Below, piece after piece: positions 1 to 7,603 of a stretch of 23,690 nucleotides of DNA. The DNA comes from Pseudolabrys sp. Its GTDB lineage: Bacteria; Pseudomonadota; Alphaproteobacteria; Rhizobiales; Xanthobacteraceae. Positions within the stretch are counted from its first letter, which is position 1; each line of letters starts with the position of its first letter. The stretch lies in contig JAHCKF010000016.1 of NCBI GenBank assembly GCA_026125925.1, positions 1 through 23,690 on the forward strand. The letters run 5' to 3'. A program made the translations under genes and the position numbers. The notes below the pieces were generated by a model. It made no database searches. It saw only the letters and a list, made by a program, of their open reading frames with translations, and was not told where the DNA came from.

Positions 1-429
<429 letters not shown>

Positions 430-433
430 GGCT

Positions 434-560
434 CTTGTCCCGGACGCGGCGCAGCACGTAAGTGATGCGCCGCAGATCCGGGACCGCCGGAAACGCAGAG
501 GCCTGTAACGGTCCCGGGTCTGCATCGCAGCGTTCCACGCCGCGATGCGCCCGGGACAAG
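434..560. repeat. Long imperfect palindromic intergenic repeat (TTGTCCCGG type)
   Basis: The space between gcdH and the convergent hydrolase gene is filled by one palindrome. It opens with CTTGTCCCGG (434-443) and closes with the exact reverse complement CCGGGACAAG (551-560). Inside are further complementary pieces such as GATCCGGGACC and GGTCCCGGGTC, and GATGCGCCGC and GCATCGCAGC. It can fold into a long cruciform or RNA hairpin and could terminate both converging genes. Elements with this opening are familiar from Bradyrhizobium-like genomes; this is recognition from memory, not a database result. Confidence 0.75.
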
Positions 561-563
561 TTC

Positions 564-1412
564 TTAGCGGTCCAGTGCTGCCGTCTGGCGCGCCAGTTCG
601 ACGACGCGTTTCGTCATGGCGCTGTCGGGATCGGCCAGCGGATCGAGCACGGTGAAGTGGTTGGCGCCCTCGATCGCTTCGTAACGGGTCGCGACATTGT
701 CCTGCCGCCAGGCCTCGGCGAAATCGCGGCTCTGCCGCAGGAACTCGCTGGACTCGATACCGCCGACGACGGCATCGAAGGTGCGGCCGGCCGGCACCGG
801 CCAGAACAGCGGCGAGCAGGCGCGTGCCGTCCCTTCGGTCAGCTTGAGATCGGTGTTGAGCGGCGTCGTCAGCAGTTTGGTCGCGTCGTAGACGCCGGAA
901 ATGCCATAGCCGGCCGGCACCAGATCGGTCGGCACCGCCGGATCGAGCATCTCCCAGTCGGTGGCGACCAGGCAGGCGGACAGGTGGCCGCCGGCGGAAT
1001 GACCATAGGCGATGAAATGTTTCTTGTGCGCGCGCCACAGGTGGAGCGAGGCCGCGCGCATCTGCTCGGTGATCTCCGCGATCGAAACCTGCGGCGCGAG
1101 GTCGTAGCCGACGACGGCGACCGAAACGCCGTGGGCGTTCGGGCCCTTGGCCATCTGGCTGAACGAGGCCGGCGACAGGCTGCGCCACCAGCCGCCGTGG
1201 ATGAACATGGCCAGCGGCGCGTCGGCGCCGGCGTCGCGGCCCGGAAAAAAGTCGATGGTCTGGCGCGGCGACGGCCCGTAGGAGATGCCTAGTTCCGCGT
1301 TGGGCGATGCTTTGCGGTAAGCAGCGCCTTCGGCTTCCCAGCGCGCGAAGATCTGCGGATGTTCCGGCACGCGGGCGCGGTTGTCGTATTCCTTGGTGTA
1401 GTCGATCGCCAT
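564..1412 (-). CDS. Alpha/beta hydrolase, esterase / kynurenine formamidase-like
   Basis: A 282-residue alpha/beta hydrolase. The oxyanion-hole motif HGGWWR and the nucleophile elbow GHSAGGH (Ser nucleophile) are both present. A late GANHFTVLDPL segment supplies the expected catalytic His. This HGGxW plus GHSAGG arrangement is that of the BD-FAE/kynurenine-formamidase-like esterases (hormone-sensitive-lipase relatives), which hydrolyse arylformamides or small esters in the cytoplasm. No signal peptide is seen. The start at 1412 was chosen because GGAG lies a few bases upstream and the frame before it looks non-coding; a longer open frame to 1604 overlaps the divergent mmcB. The gene converges on gcdH across a palindromic repeat. 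No other tryptophan-pathway gene is beside it, so kynurenine formamidase is only one option and the substrate is open. Confidence 0.85.
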   Translation of the reverse strand: MAIDYTKEYDNRARVPEHPQIFARWEAEGAAYRKASPNAELGISYGPSPRQTIDFFPGRDAGADAPLAMFIHGGWWRSLSPASFSQMAKGPNAHGVSVAVVGYDLAPQVSIAEITEQMRAASLHLWRAHKKHFIAYGHSAGGHLSACLVATDWEMLDPAVPTDLVPAGYGISGVYDATKLLTTPLNTDLKLTEGTARACSPLFWPVPAGRTFDAVVGGIESSEFLRQSRDFAEAWRQDNVATRYEAIEGANHFTVLDPLADPDSAMTKRVVELARQTAALDR

Positions 1413-1502
1413 GATGTTTCTCCGGTTCCGCCGACACTGGCCGATCGCCCGGGACGAGACAAGAGACGTGCGGCGGCGCCCGCCTTGCGCTAGGCTCAGC
1501 GC

Positions 1503-1988
1503 ATGTCCGCCGTGATCAAATCGCTTACTCTGCCGGTCGATGGCCGCCAGTCGCAAACTGCGCTCGCGGTGGCGCGCGGCACCGCGCGGTTGCTGCACGC
1601 GCATGGCTTCTGCGTCGTCAGTGAACTGCCACTGCCCTCCGGCCGGAGAGCCGATCTGGTGGCGCTACGCGACAATGGCGAGGTCTGGATCGTCGAAATC
1701 AAATCCTCGGTGGCCGATTTCCGCGCCGACCAGAAATGGCAGGATTACCGCGCGCATTGCGACCGGCTGTTTTTCGCCACGTCGCAGGACGTGCCATGCG
1801 AAATCTTTCCGCAAGATACCGGGCTCATTGTCGCCGACGCCTTCGGCGCCGCGTTCTATTGCGAGGCGCCCGAGCACAAGCTCGCGGCCGCGACGCGCAA
1901 GGCGATGCTGTTGCTGGTCGCGCGCGCCGCGGCGCTGCGGCTGCAATCGCTGATCGATCCGAATGGGCCGTATGCGGAGTTTGTTTGA
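1503..1988 (+). CDS. mmcB: MmcB family DNA repair protein (PD-(D/E)XK nuclease-like)
   Basis: A 161-residue protein that matches the alphaproteobacterial MmcB family (formerly a DUF), whose Caulobacter member is linked to mitomycin C damage tolerance. The PD-(D/E)XK nuclease core is visible: RAD at 49-51 with Asp51, then VEIKSS with Glu65 and Lys67, then KWQDYRAHCD at 78-87, which carries the downstream conserved helix. The length is usual for the family. It is divergent from the hydrolase gene across 90 bp. The ATG at 1503 is the first in frame and gives the family's normal N-terminus. No LexA-type GTTC-N7-GTTC box was found in the 90-bp upstream region, so SOS control is not supported here. 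A palindromic repeat begins four bases after the stop codon. Confidence 0.88.
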   Translation: MSAVIKSLTLPVDGRQSQTALAVARGTARLLHAHGFCVVSELPLPSGRRADLVALRDNGEVWIVEIKSSVADFRADQKWQDYRAHCDRLFFATSQDVPCEIFPQDTGLIVADAFGAAFYCEAPEHKLAAATRKAMLLLVARAAALRLQSLIDPNGPYAEFV

Positions 1989-1991
1989 TCC

Positions 1992-2103
1992 GTCACCCTG
2001 AGGTGCTCGCGCGTCAGCGCGAGCCTCGAAGGGCGACGGCCCGGGTATTTGGCCCATCCTTCGAGGCTCGCGTGCTTCGCACGCTCGCACCTCAGGATGA
2101 CGG
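1992..2103. repeat. Long palindromic intergenic repeat (CGTCACCCTGAGGTGC type)
   Basis: An almost perfect inverted repeat of about 112 bp between the convergent mmcB and actR genes. The left end CGTCACCCTGAGGTGC (1992-2007) pairs with GCACCTCAGGATGACG near 2087-2102. The inner pieces GCGAGCCTCGAAGG and CCTTCGAGGCTCGC also pair. Short secondary hairpins, GCGCGTCAGCGCG and GCGTGCTTCGCACGC, sit in each arm. This element type is very common between genes in rhizobial genomes. Its position between converging genes suggests it also serves as a bidirectional transcription end. Confidence 0.85.
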
Positions 2104-2111
2104 TGAGGGAC

Positions 2112-2690
2112 TTACCGCGGAGCCCTTTTGGCCAGAATCCGCTGCAAGGTGCGGCGGTGCATGTTGAGCCGGCGCGCGGTTTCCGAAACGTTGCGGCCGC
2201 ACAGTTCATAGATGCGCTGGATATGCTCCCAGCGCACGCGGTCGGCCGACATCGGATTTTCCGGCGGCTCGATCTTCGGGCTCTCATGCGCGAGCAGCGC
2301 GGCGAGCACGTCGTCGGCATCGACAGGCTTGGCGAGATAATCGACGGCGCCGAGCTTCACCGCGGTAACGGCGGTGGCGATGTTGCCGTAGCCGGTGAGG
2401 ATGATGCCGCGCGCCTCGGGGCGCTGCTTCTTCAGCGCCGAGATGACATCGAGGCCGTTGCCATCGCCGAGCCGCATATCGACCACGGCGAAAGCCGGCG
2501 CCGATCGCTCGACCTGCATCAGGCCGTCGGCGACCGATTCGGCGGTCGTCACCTCGAAGCCGCGCTGTTCCAGCGCCTTGGCCAGCCGTTGCAGGAACGA
2601 CTTGTCGTCTTCAACGATCAGCACGGAGCGGTCGGCAATGTTGTCGAGCGGCAGCGGCATCTCGACCGTGTCGTTCATGGCAACGTCCAT
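2112..2690 (-). CDS. actR: Redox response regulator, ActR/RegA/PrrA family
   Basis: A 192-residue two-domain response regulator. The receiver domain shows VLIVEDDKSF (acidic pocket), the phospho-acceptor Asp in VVDMRLGDGNGLDV, TGYGN and the KPVDADD lysine motif. The C-terminal Fis-type helix-turn-helix is the strongly conserved IYELCGRNVSETARRLNMH followed by RRTLQRILAKRAP, diagnostic of RegA/PrrA/ActR/RegR. These proteins switch genes for respiration, carbon and nitrogen fixation, and acid tolerance in response to the redox state sensed by the partner kinase. The kinase gene actS lies 126 bp upstream on the same strand, so co-transcription or a separate actR promoter in that gap are both possible. 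A second in-frame Met at residue 5 is an equally plausible start. The C-terminal DNA-binding helix is intact. Confidence 0.95.
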   Translation of the reverse strand: MDVAMNDTVEMPLPLDNIADRSVLIVEDDKSFLQRLAKALEQRGFEVTTAESVADGLMQVERSAPAFAVVDMRLGDGNGLDVISALKKQRPEARGIILTGYGNIATAVTAVKLGAVDYLAKPVDADDVLAALLAHESPKIEPPENPMSADRVRWEHIQRIYELCGRNVSETARRLNMHRRTLQRILAKRAPR

Positions 2691-2816
2691 ATCCTGTTCT
2701 CGCTCCTCGGTTGTGTGGCGCTTTGACCGCGCCCGTAACCCAAGGAGCTATTCATCGCCCGCGCGGCGCGCGAGGGTACAAAACGTCGCATAGCAGACCG
2801 CGGCGGTATGGCGAAA

Positions 2817-4172
2817 TCAAGTCCCGGTCAGGCCCGCCATTCGCTCGAAATCGCCCCTGTTCCAGCGCAATTTGACGATGGCGCCGCGTTTCGGCGGCAA
2901 CTGGTTGGCGAAAACGATGGTGGCGCCGGAGCGCTCCAGCAGCGTCTTGGCGATGAAGAAACCGAGGCCGAGGCCGGCCGGCTGATCGTCGTTGCCGTCC
3001 GGCTTGCGCCGGCGGGTGGTGACATAGGGCTCGCCGATCCGGGCCAGGATATCGGGCGCGAAGCCGGGGCCGTCATCGGTGATGGTGATCTCGATGGTGG
3101 CGTCGTCCCATTGCGTCACGACGTCCACCCGCTCGCGGGCGAAATCGACGGCGTTCTCCAGGAGGTTGCCCAAGCCGTAGATGATCGCCGGGTTGCGGGC
3201 GCCGACCGGCTCGGTCTCGTGCTCCGACGGCGCGCTGACATTGATGACGACGTCGAAGTCGCGATGCGGCGCTACCACTTCCTCGATCAGCGAGGTGATC
3301 GGCGTGCGGTCGAACGGCGCGCCGCTCGACGACAGTTCGGTGATCTTCGACAGGATGTCACGGCAGCGCGACGCCTGGCTGCGCAGCAGCCGCACGTCCT
3401 CGCCATGCGGGGCATCGGCAGGAATGGCGTTCTCCAGCTCCTTGGCGATGACGGTGATGGTGGAGAGTGGCGTGCCGAGTTCGTGCGCCGCGGCGGCGGC
3501 CAGACCGTCGAGCTGCGACAGGTGCTGCTCGCGCAATACCACGAGCTCGGTAGCGGCCAGCGCGTCGGCGAGCTGACGCGATTCTTCGGTGATCTGCCAC
3601 GCATAGACGCCGATGAAGCCGATCGCCAGCAGGATCGAGAGCCACACGCCCATCATGTAGACCGGCGGCAGCACCAGGGGATCGGCGTCGTCCCACGGCA
3701 GCGGGTAATGCGTGAACACCAGCAGCGTCGCGCAGGCGACGGCGAAGATGCCGAGCAGCACGGTGTAGCGTGGCGGCAGCGCCGTTGCCGACAGAAGCAC
3801 CGGACCGAGGAACAGGAAGGAGAACGGGTTCTGCAGGCCGCCGGTGAGATAAAGCAGCACCGCGAGTTCGGCGACGTCGAAAGCCAGCAGCCAGGCGGCG
3901 CGGTCGGGCTCGAGCCGCTGCGTCAGGTGAAAGCGCAGCCGGAGCGCCACGTTGAGCCAGGCCGACAACGCGATGGCGGCGAGGCAGGTCCACAGTGGCA
4001 GTGGGAATTCCAGGCCGAAATAGACGACCAGCACGGCGGTGGTCTGACCGACCACGGCGAGCCAGCGCAGCCGCACCAGCGTGTCGAGGCGGACGTTGCG
4101 GCGCGGGTGATGCTGGGCGAGTTCGAGAGCGGGGGGCATGAAGGGAGTGTAGCCTATTTCCATGGCGTCCAT
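2817..4172 (-). CDS. actS: Redox sensor histidine kinase, ActS/RegB/PrrB family
   Basis: A 451-residue membrane histidine kinase. About six hydrophobic segments lie between residues 35 and 195. The family's ubiquinone-binding heptapeptide GGLQNPF is at 111-117. The H-box AAAHELGTPLSTI places the phosphorylated His at 230. The redox-active cysteine box SQASRCRDIL gives Cys270, equivalent to Cys265 of Rhodobacter RegB. The ATP domain has the N-box NLLENAVDFA (Asn340), the G1 box DDGPGF (366-371) and the G2 box GLGLGFF (400-406). All known signal-input residues are therefore retained. It senses quinone and thiol redox state and controls phosphorylation of ActR. It is transcribed before actR and is divergent from an ABC exporter with 64 bp between starts. 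Met1, Met4 or Met12 could each be the start; none has a strong ribosome binding site. Confidence 0.95.
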   Translation of the reverse strand: MDAMEIGYTPFMPPALELAQHHPRRNVRLDTLVRLRWLAVVGQTTAVLVVYFGLEFPLPLWTCLAAIALSAWLNVALRLRFHLTQRLEPDRAAWLLAFDVAELAVLLYLTGGLQNPFSFLFLGPVLLSATALPPRYTVLLGIFAVACATLLVFTHYPLPWDDADPLVLPPVYMMGVWLSILLAIGFIGVYAWQITEESRQLADALAATELVVLREQHLSQLDGLAAAAAHELGTPLSTITVIAKELENAIPADAPHGEDVRLLRSQASRCRDILSKITELSSSGAPFDRTPITSLIEEVVAPHRDFDVVINVSAPSEHETEPVGARNPAIIYGLGNLLENAVDFARERVDVVTQWDDATIEITITDDGPGFAPDILARIGEPYVTTRRRKPDGNDDQPAGLGLGFFIAKTLLERSGATIVFANQLPPKRGAIVKLRWNRGDFERMAGLTGT

Positions 4173-4236
4173 CTGCCATCTCGCGGCTCTTGCGTCCGAG
4201 GTGGCGGAAGGTCACATGTGGTAAAGGGCTAGGCCA

Positions 4237-4998
4237 ATGGACGCAGCAACAATCTCCACGGCCGCCATCGCGGTCACCGATCTGGTCAAGCGCTACAAGG
4301 GCGTGGCCGCGGTCGATGGCATCTCCTTCGCGCTGCCGGCGGGAACGGTGACCGGCCTGCTCGGCGGCAACGGCGCCGGCAAAACAACCACCATCGCCAT
4401 GATCATGGGGCTGGTCACCCCAACCGCAGGGGCCGTCTCGGTGCTGGGCGCGGCCATGCCCGCCGAACGCTATCGCGTCCTGCACCGCATGAACTTCGAG
4501 AGCCCTTACGTCGATATGCCGATGCGATTGACGGTGCGGCAGAACCTGTCGGTGTTCGCGCAGCTCTACGGGGTGCCTCAGGCCACGGATCGCATCGCGC
4601 AACTGGCGAGTGAACTCGAACTCAACGAATTCATCGATCGGCCGACCGGCAAACTGTCGGCGGGGCAGAAGACGCGGGTGTCGCTCGCCAAATCGCTGCT
4701 CAACGAGCCGGAGGTGCTGCTGCTCGACGAGCCAACCGCCTCGCTCGATCCCGACACCGCCGACTGGGTGCGGGGGCGCCTCGAGCGTTACCGCAAGGAG
4801 ACCGGCGCGACGATCCTGCTCGCCTCGCACAACATGAATGAAGTGGAGCGCCTGTGCGACCGCGTCATCATCATGAAGCGCGGCCGGATCGAGGACGACG
4901 ACACGCCGGCGGGATTGCTCACGCGCTACGGCCGGGAGAATCTCGAGGAGGTGTTCCTCGACGTCGCGCGGGGCCGGCAGGCGGAGGCGGTGCGATGA
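4237..4998 (+). CDS. ABC-2 type exporter, ATP-binding subunit
   Basis: A 253-residue ABC ATPase. The Walker A motif GGNGAGKTT is at 43-51, the signature LSAGQKTR at 140-147, Walker B VLLLDEP at 160-166, the D-loop SLDPD just after, and the switch His in ASHNM (His198). The segment where the Q-loop glutamine is expected reads MNFESPYVDMPMRLT, with no glutamine at the usual place. It resembles NatA/CcmA/drug-exporter ATPases that pair with ABC-2 permeases, and the next gene is such a permease. The TGA stop overlaps an ATG (ATGA, 4995-4998) preceded by a clear GGAGG at 4983-4987. This shows the original translational coupling to a downstream frame. The exported substrate cannot be told from the sequence. 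Confidence 0.9.
   Translation: MDAATISTAAIAVTDLVKRYKGVAAVDGISFALPAGTVTGLLGGNGAGKTTTIAMIMGLVTPTAGAVSVLGAAMPAERYRVLHRMNFESPYVDMPMRLTVRQNLSVFAQLYGVPQATDRIAQLASELELNEFIDRPTGKLSAGQKTRVSLAKSLLNEPEVLLLDEPTASLDPDTADWVRGRLERYRKETGATILLASHNMNEVERLCDRVIIMKRGRIEDDDTPAGLLTRYGRENLEEVFLDVARGRQAEAVR
4983..4998 (+). promoter_or_regulatory. Shine-Dalgarno and ATGA start/stop overlap at end of the ABC ATPase gene
   Basis: GGAGG (4983-4987) lies seven bases before the ATG at 4995, and that ATG overlaps the ATPase stop codon as ATGA. This is the best ribosome binding site near the ATPase-permease junction. The permease frame does not begin here. The frame starting at this ATG runs into the intergenic repeat instead. 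Confidence 0.6.
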
Positions 4999-5174
4999 GC
5001 GTGGGTGCATGCACGCCGTTCTTTTCCCCTCCCCCCGCGAAGCGGCGGGGAGGGGTCAGGGGTGGGGGGCGTTTGCCCTCGGCTTGCCAGTTTCCCCCCA
5101 CCCCCAACCCCTCCCCACCACGCAAAGATTGCGTGGGGGGAGGGGAGTCGCGGTGTTGCGAGTCTTTGCCATGA
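4995..5174 (+). CDS. Possible 59-residue bridging ORF through the repeat, overlapping both ABC genes
   Basis: An open frame from ATG 4995 to TGA 5172-5174 spans the whole ATPase-permease spacer. It overlaps the ATPase stop by ATGA at its start and the permease ATG by ATGA at its end. It has a good GGAGG seven bases upstream. The product is rich in Pro, Gly, Arg and Cys, because most of it is encoded by the G/C-rich palindromic repeat, and it matches no domain I know. It may serve only to carry ribosomes from the ATPase stop to the permease start. It may equally be chance. Treat it as a candidate, not an established gene. Confidence 0.3.
   Translation: MSVGACTPFFSPPPAKRRGGVRGGGRLPSACQFPPTPNPSPPRKDCVGGGESRCCESLP
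5026..5145. repeat. Nested G/C-rich palindromic repeat inside the ABC exporter operon
   Basis: The outer arms are CCCCTCCCCCC (from 5026) and GGGGGGAGGGG (ending 5145). An inner pair also matches closely: GGGGAGGGGTCAGGGGTGGG after 5047 and its near reverse complement CCCACCCCCAACCCCTCCCC around 5097-5116. Short hairpins (CCGCGAAGCGG and CACGCAAAGATTGCGTG) sit in the arms. It separates two co-oriented genes of one operon rather than marking an operon end, which is unusual for such elements. The strand-asymmetric G runs could also form quadruplexes. Confidence 0.8.
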
Positions 5175-5995
5175 GCAGCGCCGCGTCCGATCGAAGCCTA
5201 GGCTTCTCCTTGCACCGCGTCAGCGCGATGGTGCGGCGCTACTGGTATCTACTGATCTCCTCCTGGCCGCGCATTCTCGACCTGATCTACTGGCCGACGG
5301 TGCAGATGCTGATGTGGGGCTTTCTGCAGCTCTACGTGTCGAAAACCGCCGGCTTTGCCGCTGGCGCGGCCGGCACCTTCATAGGTGCGGTGCTGCTGTG
5401 GGACATCCTGTTTCGCGGCCAGCTCGGTTTCTCCATCTCCTTCCTCGAAGAGATGTGGGCGCGCAACCTCGGCAACCTGATGATGTCGCCGCTGCGGCCG
5501 ACCGAGTTCGTCGCCGCGCTGATGGTGATGAGCATCGTGCGCCTCGCCATCGGCATGATCCCGGTGTCGTTTTTGGCGATCGCCTTCTTCGGCTTCAATC
5601 TTTGGGCGCTCGGCCTGGCGCTGGTCGCTTTCTTCGTCAACTTGATCCTGACGAGCTGGGCGATCGGCATTTTCGTCGCCGGCCTTTTGCTGCGCAACGG
5701 CATGGGCGCCGAGAGCATGGCCTGGACCATCATGTTCCTGTTTCTGCCGCTCACCTGCGTCTATTACCCGGTGTCGGTACTGCCGGAATGGCTGCAATAC
5801 GTGGCATGGAGCCTGCCGCCGACCTATGTATTCGAAGGCATGCGGGCGCTGCTGATCGACCACGAGTTCCGCGGCGACCTGATGCTCGAGGCCCTCGCCT
5901 TCAACGTGGTGCTGTTTTCATTGGCGTCCTACGCCTTCGTGCGGCTGCTGGAGAGCGCCCGGACCAACGGCGCGCTGGTGCAAAGCGGCGAATAA
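5171..5995 (+). CDS. ABC-2 type exporter, permease subunit
   Basis: A 274-residue membrane protein with about six hydrophobic segments. It carries the ABC-2 permease signatures: an amphipathic N-terminus (VRRYWYLLISSWPRILDLIYW), a central loop EEMWARNLGNLMMSPLRPTEF, and the late PLTCVYYPVSVLPEWLQYVAWSLP segment typical of ABC-2/NodJ-like exporters. It partners the ATPase encoded just upstream. The start is uncertain. ATG 5171 gives a normal N-terminus but has a poor ribosome binding site. A GTG at 5153 lies nine to ten bases after the repeat's own GGGGAGGGGAG. The frame is also open back to ATG 5009 through the repeat, which would add 54 unusual residues. I chose 5171 because conserved-looking sequence starts there. 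Confidence 0.87.
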   Translation: MSSAASDRSLGFSLHRVSAMVRRYWYLLISSWPRILDLIYWPTVQMLMWGFLQLYVSKTAGFAAGAAGTFIGAVLLWDILFRGQLGFSISFLEEMWARNLGNLMMSPLRPTEFVAALMVMSIVRLAIGMIPVSFLAIAFFGFNLWALGLALVAFFVNLILTSWAIGIFVAGLLLRNGMGAESMAWTIMFLFLPLTCVYYPVSVLPEWLQYVAWSLPPTYVFEGMRALLIDHEFRGDLMLEALAFNVVLFSLASYAFVRLLESARTNGALVQSGE

Positions 5996-5998
5996 ACA

Positions 5999-6023
5999 CG
6001 GTAAATCGCTGGAAATCTTACCG
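5999..6023 (+). terminator. Weak hairpin after the ABC permease gene
   Basis: CGGTAA (5999-6004) and TTACCG (6018-6023) form a six-base stem with a 13-base loop, followed by TTTCGCCCTTG. It starts three bases after the permease stop codon. The T tract is short, so it is at best a weak terminator. Confidence 0.25.
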
Positions 6024-6124
6024 TTTCGCCCTTGTAAACAAGTTCCCAAGGATTCGAGCCTAATGTTGACGTGGTCCATCAAAAGCGACAGTGTGCCGCA
6101 GTGCAGCAGGAGCCGGGTGAACTG

Positions 6125-7450
6125 ATGCCGATCGGCGAATTCGACGGTGCGGCAGCCATGCCCGCCGGCAACGGTGGCGCTTTGTCGACGCCGCTCTACT
6201 GGCTTTATGAAATGGGTCACGCCGCGCTCGATCCGTCGCGCGCCTGGGCCGACGCCACCAAGCTGTTCTTTCGCAATCCGGCCAATCCGCTCGCGCACAC
6301 CACCTACGGCAAGTCGGTGGCGGCGGCGGCGGAGCTGTTCGAGCGCACCACGCGCATCTACGGCAAGCCGGACTGGGGCATCGAGGAAACCGTGGTCGGC
6401 GGCGAACGCGTCCCGGTCAAGATCCAGACCGTGTGGGAGCGGCCGTTCTGCCGCCTGCTGCATTTCGAGCGTGAATTCGAACGCGCGCCGCGCCGGCCGC
6501 AGCCGAAGGTACTGATCGTGGCGCCGCTCTCCGGTCACTACGCGACCTTGCTGCGCGGGACCGTTGAAGCGTTCCTGCCGAACCACGAAGTTTACATCAC
6601 CGCGTGGCGCAATGCGCGCAACGTGCCGCTGTCGGAAGGCCGTTTCGATCTCGACGATTACATCGATTACGTCATCTCGATGCTGCACATGTTGCAGGGC
6701 GATTGCCACGTCGTCGCCGTGTGCCAGCCGGCCGTGCCGGTGCTGGCGGCGGTGTCGGTCATGGAAGGCAACGACGATCCTTACGTGCCGCACTCCATGA
6801 CGCTGATGGGCGGACCGATCGACACGCGCTGCAATCCGACTGCGGTCAACAAGCTCGCCGAAGGTAAAGGCATCGAGTGGTTCCAGCGCAACGTCATCAC
6901 CAAGGTGCCGTTCCCGCATCCCGGCTTCATGCGCGACGTCTATCCCGGTTTCCTGCAGCTCTCCGGCTTCATGAGCATGAACCTCGACCGCCATCTCGAG
7001 GCGCATCGCAGCCTGTTCTCGCATCTGGTGAAGGGCGACGGCGACTCGGCGCAGAAGCACCGCGAGTTCTACGACGAATATCTCGCCGTCATGGACCTGT
7101 CGGCCGAGTTCTATCTGCAGACGGTCGATACCGTGTTCATCAAGCACGCGCTGCCGAACGGCACGATGACGCATCGCGGCCTGCCGGTCGATCCCGGTAA
7201 GATACGCCGCGTCGCGCTGATGACCGTGGAGGGCGAGCTCGACGATATTTCCGGTCTCGGCCAGACCGAGGCGACGCATCGGCTGTGCCCGAACATCCCG
7301 GCCGAGGACAAGGTGCACTACGTGCAGAACGGCGTCGGCCATTACGGCGTGTTCAACGGCTCGCGCTTCCGCTCCGAGATTCAGCCGCGCATTGCCGACT
7401 TCATGCTGTCGCACAATGGTGGCCACGGCGGCGGCAAGAAGCGGGCGTAA
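6125..7450 (+). CDS. phaZ: Intracellular polyhydroxyalkanoate (PHB) depolymerase
   Basis: A protein of about 441 residues matching the intracellular, amorphous-granule PHB depolymerases of the Ralstonia PhaZ1 type. The N-terminal STPLYWLYEMGHAALDP is the family's usual opening. The nucleophile elbow is VAVCQPAVP, with Cys200 (from this start) in place of the serine of ordinary lipases, as is characteristic of this family. The C-terminal VEGELDDISGLGQT and QNGVGHYGVFNG supply the expected Asp and His. The enzyme mobilises stored PHB in the cytoplasm. Starts possible are GTG 6071, ATG 6125 and ATG 6158. I prefer 6125, which follows AGGAG and GGTGA; family alignment would also allow 6158. No PHB synthase or phasin gene is in the window. 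It is followed by a palindromic repeat. Confidence 0.93.
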   Translation: MPIGEFDGAAAMPAGNGGALSTPLYWLYEMGHAALDPSRAWADATKLFFRNPANPLAHTTYGKSVAAAAELFERTTRIYGKPDWGIEETVVGGERVPVKIQTVWERPFCRLLHFEREFERAPRRPQPKVLIVAPLSGHYATLLRGTVEAFLPNHEVYITAWRNARNVPLSEGRFDLDDYIDYVISMLHMLQGDCHVVAVCQPAVPVLAAVSVMEGNDDPYVPHSMTLMGGPIDTRCNPTAVNKLAEGKGIEWFQRNVITKVPFPHPGFMRDVYPGFLQLSGFMSMNLDRHLEAHRSLFSHLVKGDGDSAQKHREFYDEYLAVMDLSAEFYLQTVDTVFIKHALPNGTMTHRGLPVDPGKIRRVALMTVEGELDDISGLGQTEATHRLCPNIPAEDKVHYVQNGVGHYGVFNGSRFRSEIQPRIADFMLSHNGGHGGGKKRA

Positions 7451-7457
7451 CCATTTC

Positions 7458-7559
7458 CGTCATTCCGGGGCGCGCTGAAGGCACGAACCCGGAATCCAGC
7501 CACATCCTCATCCGCCGCTGGATTCCGGCTCCGGTCCTTCGGACCCTGCCGGAATGACG
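7458..7559. repeat. Long palindromic intergenic repeat (CGTCATTCCGG type)
   Basis: The ends CGTCATTCCGG (7458-7468) and CCGGAATGACG (7549-7559) are exact reverse complements. A second inner pair, GGAATCCAGC (7491-7500) and GCTGGATTCC (7517-7526), forms the tip. A short hairpin TCCGGTCCTTCGGACC lies in the right arm. This is another common rhizobial palindrome type and occupies almost all of the space after phaZ. Confidence 0.85.
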
Positions 7560-7603
7560 ACCGGGCCTGTGCTGTGCCAGAGTGACAGCCGACCGATTCC
7601 CTG

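Noticed and set aside
1413..1502. Possible LexA box (GTTC-N7-GTTC) upstream of mmcB
   Set aside because: One GTTC is present in CGGTTCCG but there is no second GTTC at the required distance.
2691..2816. Possible RegA/ActR binding site in the actS-actR gap
   Set aside because: There are loose GCGAC-like matches, but spacing and symmetry do not meet the known consensus well enough to call.
2808..4232. A 474-codon open frame on the plus strand opposite actS
   Set aside because: ActS on the minus strand has every kinase motif. The plus-strand product is a low-complexity Arg/Gly/Gln/Asp-rich shadow produced by high GC at third codon positions.
3358..5010. A 550-codon minus-strand frame opposite the ABC ATPase and overlapping actS
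   Set aside because: It is antisense to a complete ABC ATPase and out of frame with the real kinase; its composition is shadow-like.
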